Shown: piece by piece, positions 53,005 to 64,000 of the stretch | Position numbering within the stretch: position 1 is the first letter of the stretch | Layout of the letters: the number at the start of each line of letters is the position of its first letter | NCBI RefSeq assembly: GCF_012273895.1 | Contig: NC_052102.1 | Span: forward strand, 6,160,917-6,224,916 | From: Zerene cesonia | Taxonomy: Eukaryota; Arthropoda; Insecta; Lepidoptera; Pieridae | Direction of reading: 5' to 3' | Length of the DNA stretch: 64,000 nucleotides | Program-made: the position numbers and the translations under genes | The notes under the pieces: model-generated | The model's input: only the letters and a program-made list of their open reading frames with translations | Told to the model about the DNA's origin: nothing | Database searches by the model: none

Positions 53005-54564
53005 TAGAATCTATTTGGAGAAATATCTCTGAAAAAATTGCTAATCAAATTATGGTTACATAATAATCAGAGCAAGAGTAATTAAATTTCTTATCTCACC
53101 ATCATTAGGGCGCTGAGTTTGAGGTCAAGTACCGCGATGTCAAAAGCCATTTTTAATTCTACACGACTTACAACAAAGCCGTTTCGGTTACACAACTCTG
53201 TATGTAATTCCTTCTTTTCATTCTGATGCTGAATACATACCGCTTATTAAAGCTTATTGTTTTAATTTCGATATTGCTCCATACGTTATAGAATAAGTTT
53301 GTATCTAGGCTAGCGAGATAATGAGATAATACGGCACAATGAAGCACGCGCCACACCGGTTCGTTAGTGTAACTGTTGAGTCACGGACCCAAAGATCACC
53401 TGACGGGATCCTTTGACAGATATCAAAGTGGAACACGTACCAAAACTTGTACGTCGGGTACCTACATAGAAATTAAAACAAGGGTACTTCGTACTTAGTT
53501 ACCTGAAATTCCCCATTACTTAAAATTACAATATCTACACACTGTGATACCATGAAACAAATTATTCGGTTCTGCATAAAGTGTGGTTAAAATGAGCATA
53601 GTAAAACTGTATATTTATTGTGAAAATAACGTGAAAGTCAGTCAGAGCGATCTAATCTGAATCTACTTGATATTTTACATTTTTTTCTTAAAGATATAAA
53701 ACGTATCCTTTCTAACAACAATTATTATGTATTAAAAATTAAATTCAACACACCATAAATCTCCTAAGCTCCTATATTATAACACCATATTTATAACTTA
53801 TTTACCCCCAGGTGATTATCAAGAAGGTCGTAATCCGAAAATAATACACCTATATAAAGAAAAAAATGTTAACCGACAAAAACAAAAACTAAACGATAAA
53901 ATTTAAGTATAGTTTATATGAAAGATATTGGTTGGGTTTTAAAACTAGATATTAGTAGCTTGTGAGCTACCATTACTGTTGAAACTTTTTAACAATTATA
54001 GGTAACCTCTAGTAAAATAATCTAACATTAAAATAGAAGAAAAAAAACGTTGAATTCAAAACTTTGGAATTTCTACAATTGTATGTACAAGGCAAATAGT
54101 ATTTACGTATTGCATTCAATGATTTCTATCCAAATGTAGGTCAGGTTATAATTAACAACTTTGCAATCATTTGTATTGTTATAGATATTTCGGTATCTAA
54201 AATTAAACCTTTCTTGGGTCCTCTTCTATTACAATAGACTTCACGTCGACCTTCGCGAGCGAGCAGTAACTTCACGACTTCACACAAAGACTGTCAAGAA
54301 TAATTAAAGTAATTACTATTTACAGTAATTAATGGCCCACATAAGGTGATATGGTTTGATTGATCTTAGATCTATGACGGGATAATTGTGCCTCTCTGAG
54401 ATATTGCCTCATATTATGCTACAATACATTTTCAATTACAGCACTCAGTATCTACGTAGATACAACTTTACTAATAAATAATAACGTTACAAAGAGGTGT
54501 TTCTAATATTACAGTTTATACTAAATCATTTGAAGTTTGTACTAGTTTTGTTGATATTATTTGT

Positions 54565-54722
54565 TACGTATATATGTCAAATCCCGTGACCAATTAGGGT
54601 TACGGGGCAGATGTAACTCACATCAATTCCCAAATGATCTGTAATCATATTTAAGCCCTGCTAGACCGAGAAATCTTTTTTTCGATCTCCTATGGAATCG
54701 GACTTTTCCATTGTATCACACA
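54565..54722 (-). mobile_element. Decayed SINE, mirror of 46024-46182
   Basis: Reverse-complement counterpart of the left-arm SINE remnant, differing by only a few bases, for example in the B-box-like segment (GTCCGATTCC here). Confidence 0.6.
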
Positions 54723-57700
54723 GTCACATTGAAAAGAGAACATGAGTTATTTAGAACTATTTGGTATTGTAACAAAATCTGTAGACTACATGTCTGCAGA
54801 TTATTTCTATATAAATGAAAACTATAACAAAAACACCCTAGTCACTACCTATGTTGCTGCTCATTAAATTCCTTTCTTTTTGTGCACTAGTTGTAAGGTG
54901 TTTGGTTTTATCCTTATTTGTTGGTATTCATACTCATTAATAATGCTTATCGATTACGATTCAATGCAGGCATAAGTGGCGACGCGGCGGCTCTGGCGGC
55001 GAGTAGCAGATAGCCCCGAGCTATCCGCTACATAGACACTACATTAGGGCTCCTACGCTTGCCTGAGCGGCTCCTTTAACTCCACTATAAGAGCATTTAA
55101 CATGTAATCGCGTTTTTGCTTCTTTTTATGCAAGTGTCTGGCACGGAATCAATAATTTATACGAAAACTTGCCTTAATGCTCTTATTTCGGAAAAATTTT
55201 TTCAGCTTAGTAATTAGGTATACTGCATTATTTCGGAATAGATTTTACCTAAAATATTACTATAAAATATTATGTATGGTCCCCAAAGGTATTTTCATGC
55301 GCAGTCAATGCATATAATGTGTAAAATAAATGGGGTTACGTTTCCCATGTTATTAATAAAATTGCAGTAAACTGTATTCATAATATATTCATTATAACCG
55401 ATTACCGAATGATGAAGTTACAAGCGAAGCAGGTTGGCGGCTGCGGGTTGACCCAACACAGACGCCGCCGGCATTTATTCACTGTTATCTTAACATTATT
55501 CAGAACACCTTACGGATACCTAAGCAGGCATAATGAACTACCATTTTAAGATCCTTAGCAGTAAATCACGCTTTCTCGATAAAGCATCGCTAGGCTGTAG
55601 AAGGTAAGAAGCCGAGATGGCGGTGAGGATAAATAAATTATTTAATTGTTCACATTGTTTCTATAAATAAACATTTAAATCTTTTCCTGAAATGGTGAAA
55701 TACCATGATAATGCCATACAACGATCTGATTACCATAAACAAAATAGACCACAAATAAGTAGAGTTTAAATGTAAAGTGAAGACAGTGGCTCTGCCGCCT
55801 GCATTGCGTGGGCGCAATTGACTCGTCACCGACTATCGTCTCGCATTAGTTCCGACGCGAAATACGCTTTATCTCAACGCGTCGCCGACCGCCTAAAGGC
55901 GCCGTCTTCAACAAGATTCACTTTGCTACATACAGAACTTCGTCTAATTATTAACAAAATTTAAGTCCAATACGGCACAGTCCAGTGGATAGAGATCTTA
56001 TAAATAGGTTTATAAATAAACAATGCAACGCCAATTAATTTATAAAACCTAAAAAGGCAATGAATCGCCATTTGAGCAAAAGATAATTATTAAAATCACA
56101 TCGATACGAGTTGTTGTAAACTAAATATTATTTCAAATAACAGTCATTTAAACTAACTATAATATATTTTTTCATCTTAATCGATACTAAGTGAGGTATT
56201 TGACACACCGTATATTAAATAGGTTTTCAAATTACAGGGTTTCTCCATTATCAGACCTTAATGATCGTTGAACTTGCCCTTTAAAAAGTATAATGATCCA
56301 TTTTAGTTCACAATCCTATAAAGTAGTAGGTTTGTGAGAACAATTTTATTTATTTATTATTCAAATTTCAATTGTTATGCCATTGTTCCGATTGAAAGCA
56401 ATCGCAATAACGGGTTACACTAACAACGCTTTACAATACTGCTATGTGAACCCGCAATATTTAAGCGATTAAATTTTAGAATAAGTAGGTTTATTTTAAA
56501 ATAACGATATCCGTTTCGAAGGGAAACTAAACGGTTTGAATGTTTAGAATTATATGCTAACATTAAGTTCATGAAATATATACGTACATTTAATATTTAA
56601 AGATGCAATTGAACAAGAAACTTTGAAAGAATAAAAAGAAGTAATGTTAAAATTGAGGAATTTGTGAAATATCCTTATTTTTGTTACGAGTAGTACAAAT
56701 TTTCCAAATACAATAACTTAAAAAAAACATCTTTTATGATAATATTACACATGATTAAGTTTCATAGGACTAAGTAAATTATATGAAAATAGTTAAAACG
56801 TTATCATAATGAGAAAATTCAAAAACAATATAATATTACAGTATCATCTTAAACTCATTAGTGAATGAGAATAGTTTTATTTTAATGGAAATTAATTATG
56901 TCCGAAACGCATGAGGGAGCGAAGGGGTGGTCGTAACAGTGATGTGATGAGCGTGCCTAATGCGCCTGCGCAGGTATCGCACTGCGCGTACCGGCTGTAA
57001 GTAAACACGTGGCGAACGCTATAAAAACAAATGCTTTTTATTGATTTAATCCAATACCGATTGATCGGAATCTTATAATTGCTTTTTAGAGCGAAACAGA
57101 AAAGTATACACATTGTTTGTCGACATCATTAACAAGCCAATTAATGTTTCCATTCCAGCCGTCTCGGATAATATTGTACATTTTTGTGAATTTTAGTAAT
57201 CTTGGTAATTATATAAGCAAAATATGCTTTTAACTTTTTAAAACATATGAACTCGAGCAAAGTCATTATATTATTCTGATAGTTTAATTGATATCTACTA
57301 TATTGATATAATTAATATAAACCTGAATTTGTTTGTTTGTTTATTTCTTTATTTGAATGCCTTAATCTCAGGAACTACAGGATCATCTTCAAAAATTAAG
57401 AAGATGCCAGGGCGGTCCGCTTTCTTTCTGGACAAACCCGAATGGTGATAGTTTTCATAACAACAATAATTATGTAACGACTTCTACATAGCACTATAGT
57501 GTTCTTAAACATTAAATAGGTTCTTATAGGGAGCACAGCGCAAGATATTTCAAAAGTGTTAGATAAACAGAGATATGCGCGGACCGGTACTGCGAGCTTA
57601 TTCACCGCGGCCGACGCGGCGCGCACGTGCGCTTGCGACGCAGCCGCTAATCGTTTCCAGATTAGTGCCATGCCCTTAATCATATCGATAACAATATTTC

Positions 57701-60700
57701 CATTTGAGAAATGAAATAATAAACATGCGACAGGTACTTTAAGATATAGATCAAGACTAAATAATCTTGTTATTTACTTATCTTACGTTTTACTGTTACA
57801 TTTAGTTAGCTCTACAAGCAGCTATTAAGCTTCTCAAAAAATTCTTACAACATATTTTTGTGTAATAACGTATATTTACGTTATTACTTTATGTCATAAA
57901 AATAGAAGAACTGATAACCTAATTATCTTATAACCAAATTATTGATATTTTTAGGCTTTAAATTTTCTAAAAAGATCAAGAACTTTACTGTGAGAGTGTG
58001 GGAGGTGTAAATGTTATTTTAATTATAGAATTAATATAGAATTATGCATATTTTCAAAAAAAATAAGTGCACTTCCTGATTTGATACCATTAACTGATAT
58101 AATAAATTACCTACAGCAGTAAATTTCTTCAGAATTAAATGCGTAAATCAAGCAATTACCTTAATTCTCAACCCACCCACGAATAAGATAAAAGAAAACC
58201 TATTTCTATACCAATAAATTTACAACTAGTACAAACACTTACAAGTTCTGTATCGGGTTTAACGGTTGTTAAATTAAGTTGTGATTAATATAAATTCCGT
58301 GCAATGGTCGCGGTGAGCAATCACTATTCACTAGAGCCGGTGTCCCCGCAATAGTAAATATCGAACAGTTTACAGCAGTGGTCTCAGTCAGTCATTAGAA
58401 ATAGATTGTGTAGATACAGACGTGTTTACAGGCTCTATCTGTCAATAACAAATCCAGTATCAACAGCCCACGTCATGCAATTAATATCGAACTAGCGTTA
58501 TAGGTGGTTGTAGCGTGTCTGTGAGTGACGTAAATTATCAAACCTCACTATCTCATCAAAGATTTTTTTAACGGTATAAAAATATCAAATTCGGTAAATA
58601 ACGCCTTTCTTTATCACCAATTTGATAAAAGATGTAAAAAATACAATTCTATTGACTTGATGTGCTATTATTTTAAAAAGAATCACGAATTTTTCTGAAA
58701 GTTAATCTATTTTTCTATATTTGTCCCAGAATTTTTCGATTAGTTAAAACACAATACCTGACATTTTATGACAATATCATAAAATCCATGTGTAGGTTAT
58801 TTATAGGATGAAGTTTTTATTTACCTACCTTTAAGTGGTCTATGTGTATGCGATAATTACTTATATATGTTATGTTGCTACGTTTCACATCACATGGGTT
58901 AATTTAGCCCCATACTTGACCGCTATATAAGCACGCAATAAATGATGTCTCAACCAATTATTTTTCACATAACTAATATCAAAAAACAACATCATCGTGA
59001 CGTTGTAACTGTATTACGAGTATTGTAATATGAGAGAGAGAAGTTCCATAGAAAGAAAGCTAATTAGCAAAGACAAGGACTATAATAGACATTCTAAATA
59101 ATCCGCAATAACAAGATATCTTCACTTAGTTATTTCTACTGTCAACAAACAGAAATAACGATGTAGGAAGACGTGGAACTATTGCGTGTACAAAACGACT
59201 ATGAGCACTCAACAAGCTCACTGAATCATCTGGTACAAACAGACTGTAATACATGCAAAAAGTTATTGTTATAAAAAATAAAAAGATATCGAACACGAAT
59301 ACCATGTGCATTCCCAGATTGTAAACAATTTAATAAAGATGTGTATGCATATTGGAAACATTAATAAAAGTTATTTAAATATTAAATTTAAGATAAATTA
59401 GTTTGTGTAATATTTCATAGAAGCACTTAACAATATATCTTATTCGTAATAAACCAATAAAAAAATTGTGAAAAATAAAGTATTTCGTATCAATTACCAG
59501 TATCGCCTATAACTTAGACCGAATTATAATCGAGATTAAACCGCGCGGGCGCCACTTGCCGATTGTTCTGCTGTCCACGTCGCGACAAACCCTCGGACAT
59601 TTATTGCAATTATGTGCAAATCCTAATAATGAGACATAAAATGATAACCTGCACTGACATCTTCATGATAAAAGGCTCTACAAGTGATGGGCGATTATTT
59701 TTCTTTATTGACGATGCCTTTTGATCTGTATAACAATATATAGAATGTATGTGTTTGTGTGCATGCGATGACTTGCTGTTACTTAAAAATTATCTGCTTT
59801 AGTAACTAAGATACTACTACTACAATTAATATTATCATAATATTTTCAAGATATTCTAAATACCAGTCAAGTAGACATTTTGTATCTATTAAGGGGTCTG
59901 TATTGGTCACGCACATCATTTTGATATAAACCAAATTTAAGAGTTATTATAGTTTTGCAATATTCTTTATATCATAGTTAAATTTTTGCCCCTCTCTGTG
60001 CCGCGACTAGAACATCTTTTTAATTATTAGAATTAAGGATGTATATTCACTAGTACTTGAAACAAGAGATAAACTATAGTTTGAGGTTCAAGTGAACGTT
60101 GACACACGCCAGACTGGTTCGGCGCGGGCGCGCGCCACATTAATAACTTGTTGTAAATTATTAAACGCCTCGCCACACCGACAACGCCCTGCCACTTGTT
60201 CTATTGTTTGCAATCTCAAGTAAATTGCGGAAATACTATCTAATTTTGCATACTCTACTGATTGACGCCAAAGTTATGCATGATCTATGTGCGGCCAAAC
60301 TTTATTCATAGTAAGTCAATAAAGAGTATTTGAAAATTTAATTTTTTGTTACATAGTTCCCTTAATAACTTTTAAAATTATAGAATCGAACGGTTTTAAT
60401 ACTGTTCAGTAAAATGTTGACGTAATAAAAAAAGCAATCTTGATTCAATCGCACGAAATAACAAGTTATCTCGTTTTAACAAACCATTCACATTATTGCG
60501 GTCAGCTACCGTAGCACGCAACATCTTTACTCAAGTTAATTTGTACTTTGTAGTAAGTGATTATTGTACATTTTTTAAGTGAGTCATAATATCGTATCAT
60601 GTTGATTGCTGAGGGCATTTGTTACGTAATGAATGTTATCAGATCAACGCTTTTTGCTTCCCAGCATAAATATTAATACTTTTGATATTGTGAAAAGAAT

Positions 60701-61884
60701 CATAAGCCTAGGTAATTATTTTGTAAAGAAATCAAATATCTCGATCGTTTCGAAAGCTAATCGATGAGTTGTTGACGTAGCCACTATTATATAAAACGTG
60801 CTCAGTACTTGTCAATTACGCGACGTTGAATTCAGGGCCTACCTATACAACTAGTGACTTTTACTATACGATTATCTAATTTGAGAATCCCTTATTTCGA
60901 AAAGGTATCAAACATTTTCAAAGGTATCAAACACAATCATTAAGCTTGATTGATTTATTAAAAAGTAAATTTTTGTACAAGTCCTATTACATATTAAAAT
61001 GTCACAGAAAAGGAGCCCAATTAAAAGTAAATACATATAACATATTATAAATTGACAACATTTCAAAATTTTCAGCTACCTGTTTCTTTATTTTAACCAA
61101 AATTATATCAGTAATCGCAGTACCTGCATTTTTGCTTTTGCAAATTATTGAAGTTTTCATTCATTTTTTTGGGTTTTAATAAAAATCATCTCACTTTAAG
61201 GTCACGTCAATAGACGTCATTCACGAAGAGAAATACAACTTGACTTTCATAAGATTGTTGGAATTTATGCATAACACGATAAAGACACTAAAACCAAAGA
61301 CAATTACTAAATAATTCACAAAAATGACATTACTGTACATGTCATAGCAATAGAGATGTCAAAAAAACTTTTTTTTGTATGTTGTCACATTTTACGTCCA
61401 CTGTATATATGACGTCATCACATCATTAATTTTCTTTCCTTAAATAATATCAAGAGTTTTAACTTACAGCGCATTGAAAAGTACATTTCCATAGAAATTA
61501 AGAAAAGTCCAGTGAATTTTGTTTTATTCTCTCCGTACTAAATCACTCTTTACATTACATGGTGAAACAAATATATTTATACATCTCTAGCAGAATTTTC
61601 AATGATCAAATCCTGTCCCCTAACCGTAAGCCCTTTTTAACTGAATGATTAAGAAATTAGAATAACACTTCGATTATTATTTTTTATCTAGAAGTATTTA
61701 ATGTTCTGTTTTATAATACCTACACTCACGAAGTCAATAATCACGCCGAGCACACACACTAGTAATAATAAAAAAATGAAAATCATACTTAATACAAGTA
61801 TATAATATATAGCTTATAGGATAAAACCATGCGAACACTAAAACAATTGAACTTTGCACAGATTAACTGAAATGGACACCCCAT

Positions 61885-62229
61885 TTGAATAAAGTATGCG
61901 ACAGCATCAATAAATTTGAATGTGTCCTGAGACGTCTGCGCAAAATAACAGATCTTAAAACAACATTAGCTGCTTATCATGCTCTTGTAGTATCTATCTT
62001 AAGATACGGTCTAATCATCTGGAGTAATGGTAGCCACATAAGGCATTTATTGCGCAGAAAAAATGCATCCGCGCAATCTATGGGTCCGTTCGAATCATGT
62101 AGGTCATTGTTCCCAAAGCTCCAATTGTTAACTTTGCCGTGCCTATATGTCTACGAAATCTGTATTTTTGTAAAAATAATTATGTCATTGTTTAATAAGG
62201 CGAGGGATGTATATAATAGCCATAGATAG
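61885..62229 (+). pseudogene. Reverse transcriptase C-terminal remnant, mirror copy
   Basis: About 115 codons with the same motifs as the left-arm copy (LRRLRKITDLKTTLAAYHAL, ILRYGLIIWSN, SCRSLFPKL, LTLPCLYVYE). It lacks two residues present in the left arm and shares the upstream in-frame TAA. It has no genuine start codon: the frame simply continues upstream to that stop. Confidence 0.75.
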
Positions 62230-62312
62230 CCACTAATATCCAAACAGACTTGTATATGAAAATGCACCAAGGGCTAGTTTACGCAGCAAAAATTGTTATT
62301 CAATGTGTATCA

Positions 62313-62512
62313 TCCTATTAATATTATAAATGCGAAAGTTTGTATGGATGTATGGATGTTTGTTACTCTTTCACGTAAAAACTACTGAACCAATTGCCAT
62401 GAAATTTGGTACGTAGACAGCTGGATAACTGGAATAACATATAGGCAACTTTTTATCCCGATACTCTTACGGGATACGGACTTACGCGGGTGAAACCGCG
62501 GGGCGCAGCTAG
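62313..62512 (+). mobile_element. Helitron-like insertion, 200 bp
   Basis: Begins A|TCCTATTAATATTATAAATG at 62313 and ends GCAGCTAG|T at 62512. The 3' hairpin is perfect here: CGCGG-GTGAAA-CCGCG about a dozen bases before CTAG. Mirror of 38261-38453 and the best-preserved copy of this family in the window. Confidence 0.75.
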
Positions 62513-62555
62513 TATTATATAATAAAATTCCAGAGTCTTTTAAAACTATAAATTA

Positions 62556-62758
62556 CTAGCTTATCGCAAGCGGCTTTGCCGCGTATTCGCAGGAAAGATA
62601 GACACGGTGTTTGCCTCGCATGTTCCTGTGGGAACTCGATGAAAACTATCCGTCTCCTGGTTCTAAGCTACCTCTGCAAAAATTTCCATCAAAATCGGTT
62701 AATTCGTTCTTGAGTTATAAATAGTGTAACTAACACCACTTTCTTTTATACATATAGA
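62556..62758 (-). mobile_element. Helitron-like insertion, mirror of 38009-38217
   Basis: Minus-strand start A|TCTATATGTATAAAAG at 62758 and end AAGCTAG|T at 62556. The hairpin before CTAG is preserved in changed form (GCGGCAAAGCCGC). It keeps the 5' TC missing in the left-arm copy. Confidence 0.7.
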
Positions 62759-63020
62759 TATAGGTTCTATCGAGACAAAACTGTGGTGGCTGATTGACAA
62801 AACACTTTTACACTGTGTCTGTGTTGTATGTCTGAATAAATTGTGTTTAATGTGGAGCTGTGCGTCCAATATTTGTATGCCAATTTGTGGCTAATGTGTG
62901 ATAGCTTCCATCTTTTTGTACACATTATGAAGAAATAAAGAGATATTATTATTATGTGTATCTCTCCATAATACTCGGGTACCTCCAGAAGGAAAGCACC
63001 CGGTCTTTTGGAAGGCTTAC

Positions 63021-64000
63021 NNNNNNNNNNNNNNNNNNNNNNNNNNNNNNNNNNNNNNNNNNNNNNNNNNNNNNNNNNNNNNNNNNNNNNNNNNNNNNNN
63101 NNNNNNNNNNNNNNNNNNNNNNNNNNNNNNNNNNNNNNNNNNNNNNNNNNNNNNNNNNNNNNNNNNNNNNNNNNNNNNNNNNNNNNNNNNNNNNNNNNNN
63201 NNNNNNNNNNNNNNNNNNNNNNNNNNNNNNNNNNNNNNNNNNNNNNNNNNNNNNNNNNNNNNNNNNNNNNNNNNNNNNNNNNNNNNNNNNNNNNNNNNNN
63301 NNNNNNNNNNNNNNNNNNNNNNNNNNNNNNNNNNNNNNNNNNNNNNNNNNNNNNNNNNNNNNNNNNNNNNNNNNNNNNNNNNNNNNNNNNNNNNNNNNNN
63401 NNNNNNNNNNNNNNNNNNNNNNNNNNNNNNNNNNNNNNNNNNNNNNNNNNNNNNNNNNNNNNNNNNNNNNNNNNNNNNNNNNNNNNNNNNNNNNNNNNNN
63501 NNNNNNNNNNNNNNNNNNNNNNNNNNNNNNNNNNNNNNNNNNNNNNNNNNNNNNNNNNNNNNNNNNNNNNNNNNNNNNNNNNNNNNNNNNNNNNNNNNNN
63601 NNNNNNNNNNNNNNNNNNNNNNNNNNNNNNNNNNNNNNNNNNNNNNNNNNNNNNNNNNNNNNNNNNNNNNNNNNNNNNNNNNNNNNNNNNNNNNNNNNNN
63701 NNNNNNNNNNNNNNNNNNNNNNNNNNNNNNNNNNNNNNNNNNNNNNNNNNNNNNNNNNNNNNNNNNNNNNNNNNNNNNNNNNNNNNNNNNNNNNNNNNNN
63801 NNNNNNNNNNNNNNNNNNNNNNNNNNNNNNNNNNNNNNNNNNNNNNNNNNNNNNNNNNNNNNNNNNNNNNNNNNNNNNNNNNNNNNNNNNNNNNNNNNNN
63901 NNNNNNNNNNNNNNNNNNNNNNNNNNNNNNNNNNNNNNNNNNNNNNNNNNNNNNNNNNNNNNNNNNNNNNNNNNNNNNNNNNNNNNNNNNNNNNNNNNNN
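63021..64000. other. Scaffold gap running off the window
   Basis: N from 63021 to the last base (980 visible). Given the other gaps it is probably another 1000-N placeholder. Confidence 0.98.

Larger units (their letters stand above)
61860..62957 (+). mobile_element. 5'-truncated Jockey-like LINE, mirror copy
   Basis: Plus-strand counterpart of 37814-38905: reverse-transcriptase remnant, 3' untranslated region with two Helitron-like insertions, AATAAA at 62934-62939 and an (ATT)n tail at 62943-62955. Confidence 0.7.
50871..63020 (-). repeat. Right arm of about 12-kb inverted repeat (contig D)
   Basis: This is the entire contig D, the reverse complement of 37754-49870. It carries mirror copies of the left-arm content and no host gene of its own. 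Allelic-type differences include a Pro/Ser-type substitution in the GC-rich block near 57608, a one-base A-run length difference near 61136 and a 6-bp indel in the LINE. Its first 77 bases equal the end of contig B. At its outer end (62958-63020) the match to the left arm falls to roughly three quarters, with an extra 10 or so bases here. Confidence 0.97.

Noticed and set aside
37754..63020. Novel palindromic system or amplicon
   Set aside because: Placeholder gap at the exact axis, shared 77-bp contig ends and allele-like divergence make an assembly artefact the better explanation; kept as a finding with tests.
1..64000. CRISPR arrays, bacterial operons, viral or toxin genes
   Set aside because: No regularly spaced direct repeats, no bacterial gene organisation and no viral or toxin gene recognised; the host is an intron-bearing eukaryote.

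Overview
The window is AT-rich nuclear DNA from an insect, almost certainly a moth or butterfly. The evidence is two intron-containing, conserved eukaryotic housekeeping genes, an intron-bearing tRNA-Ile(UAU), tRNA-derived SINEs, Jockey-like LINE remnants, and many short non-autonomous Helitron-like elements (A|TC...CTAG|T ends, GC-rich hairpin before CTAG) that I associate with lepidopteran genomes. The assembly is scaffolded with fixed-length gaps: 14420-14419+1000, 18440-19439 and 49871-50870 are each exactly 1000 N, and a further gap starts at 63021 and runs off the window. The contigs are A (1-14419), B (15420-18439), C (19440-49870) and D (50871-63020). Layout: 1-10349 is gene-poor, with a LINE-type 3' tail and a SINE near 6.2 kb. 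A tRNA-Ile(UAU) gene lies at 10350-10441. 10.4-20.0 kb holds no recognisable protein gene. At 20.0-25.3 kb is a compact head-to-head gene pair: ARPC5 (Arp2/3 complex p16 subunit, minus strand, 3 exons, 150 aa) and CCM3/PDCD10 (STRIPAK/GCKIII scaffold, plus strand, 5 exons, 209 aa), with 633 bp between their start codons. ARPC5 intron 1 has the sequence signature of a minor-spliceosome (U12) AT-AC intron, and a SINE with a clear target-site duplication sits inside it. CCM3 intron 4 is enlarged by a Helitron-like insertion. From 25.3 kb to the end there is no convincing host gene; the stretch carries repeat fragments, a (TA)33 microsatellite and scattered GC-rich islands. The most striking structure is a near-perfect inverted repeat of about 12.1 kb per arm: 37754-49870 is the reverse complement of 50871-63020, and the centre is exactly the 1000-N gap. 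The arms differ by scattered substitutions and small indels (net 33 bp), as expected for two alleles. The last 77 bp of contig B (18363-18439) are also identical to the first 77 bp of contig D and to the reverse complement of the last 77 bp of contig C, so three contig ends share one terminus. The simplest reading is an assembly error: D is a second haplotype copy of the end of C placed back to front, and contig B really belongs (inverted) next to the end of C. A genuine palindrome is possible but less likely. I found no defence system, CRISPR array, virus or operon. Both host genes act in cytoskeletal and cell-architecture control, but their pairing may be no more than a shared bidirectional promoter.
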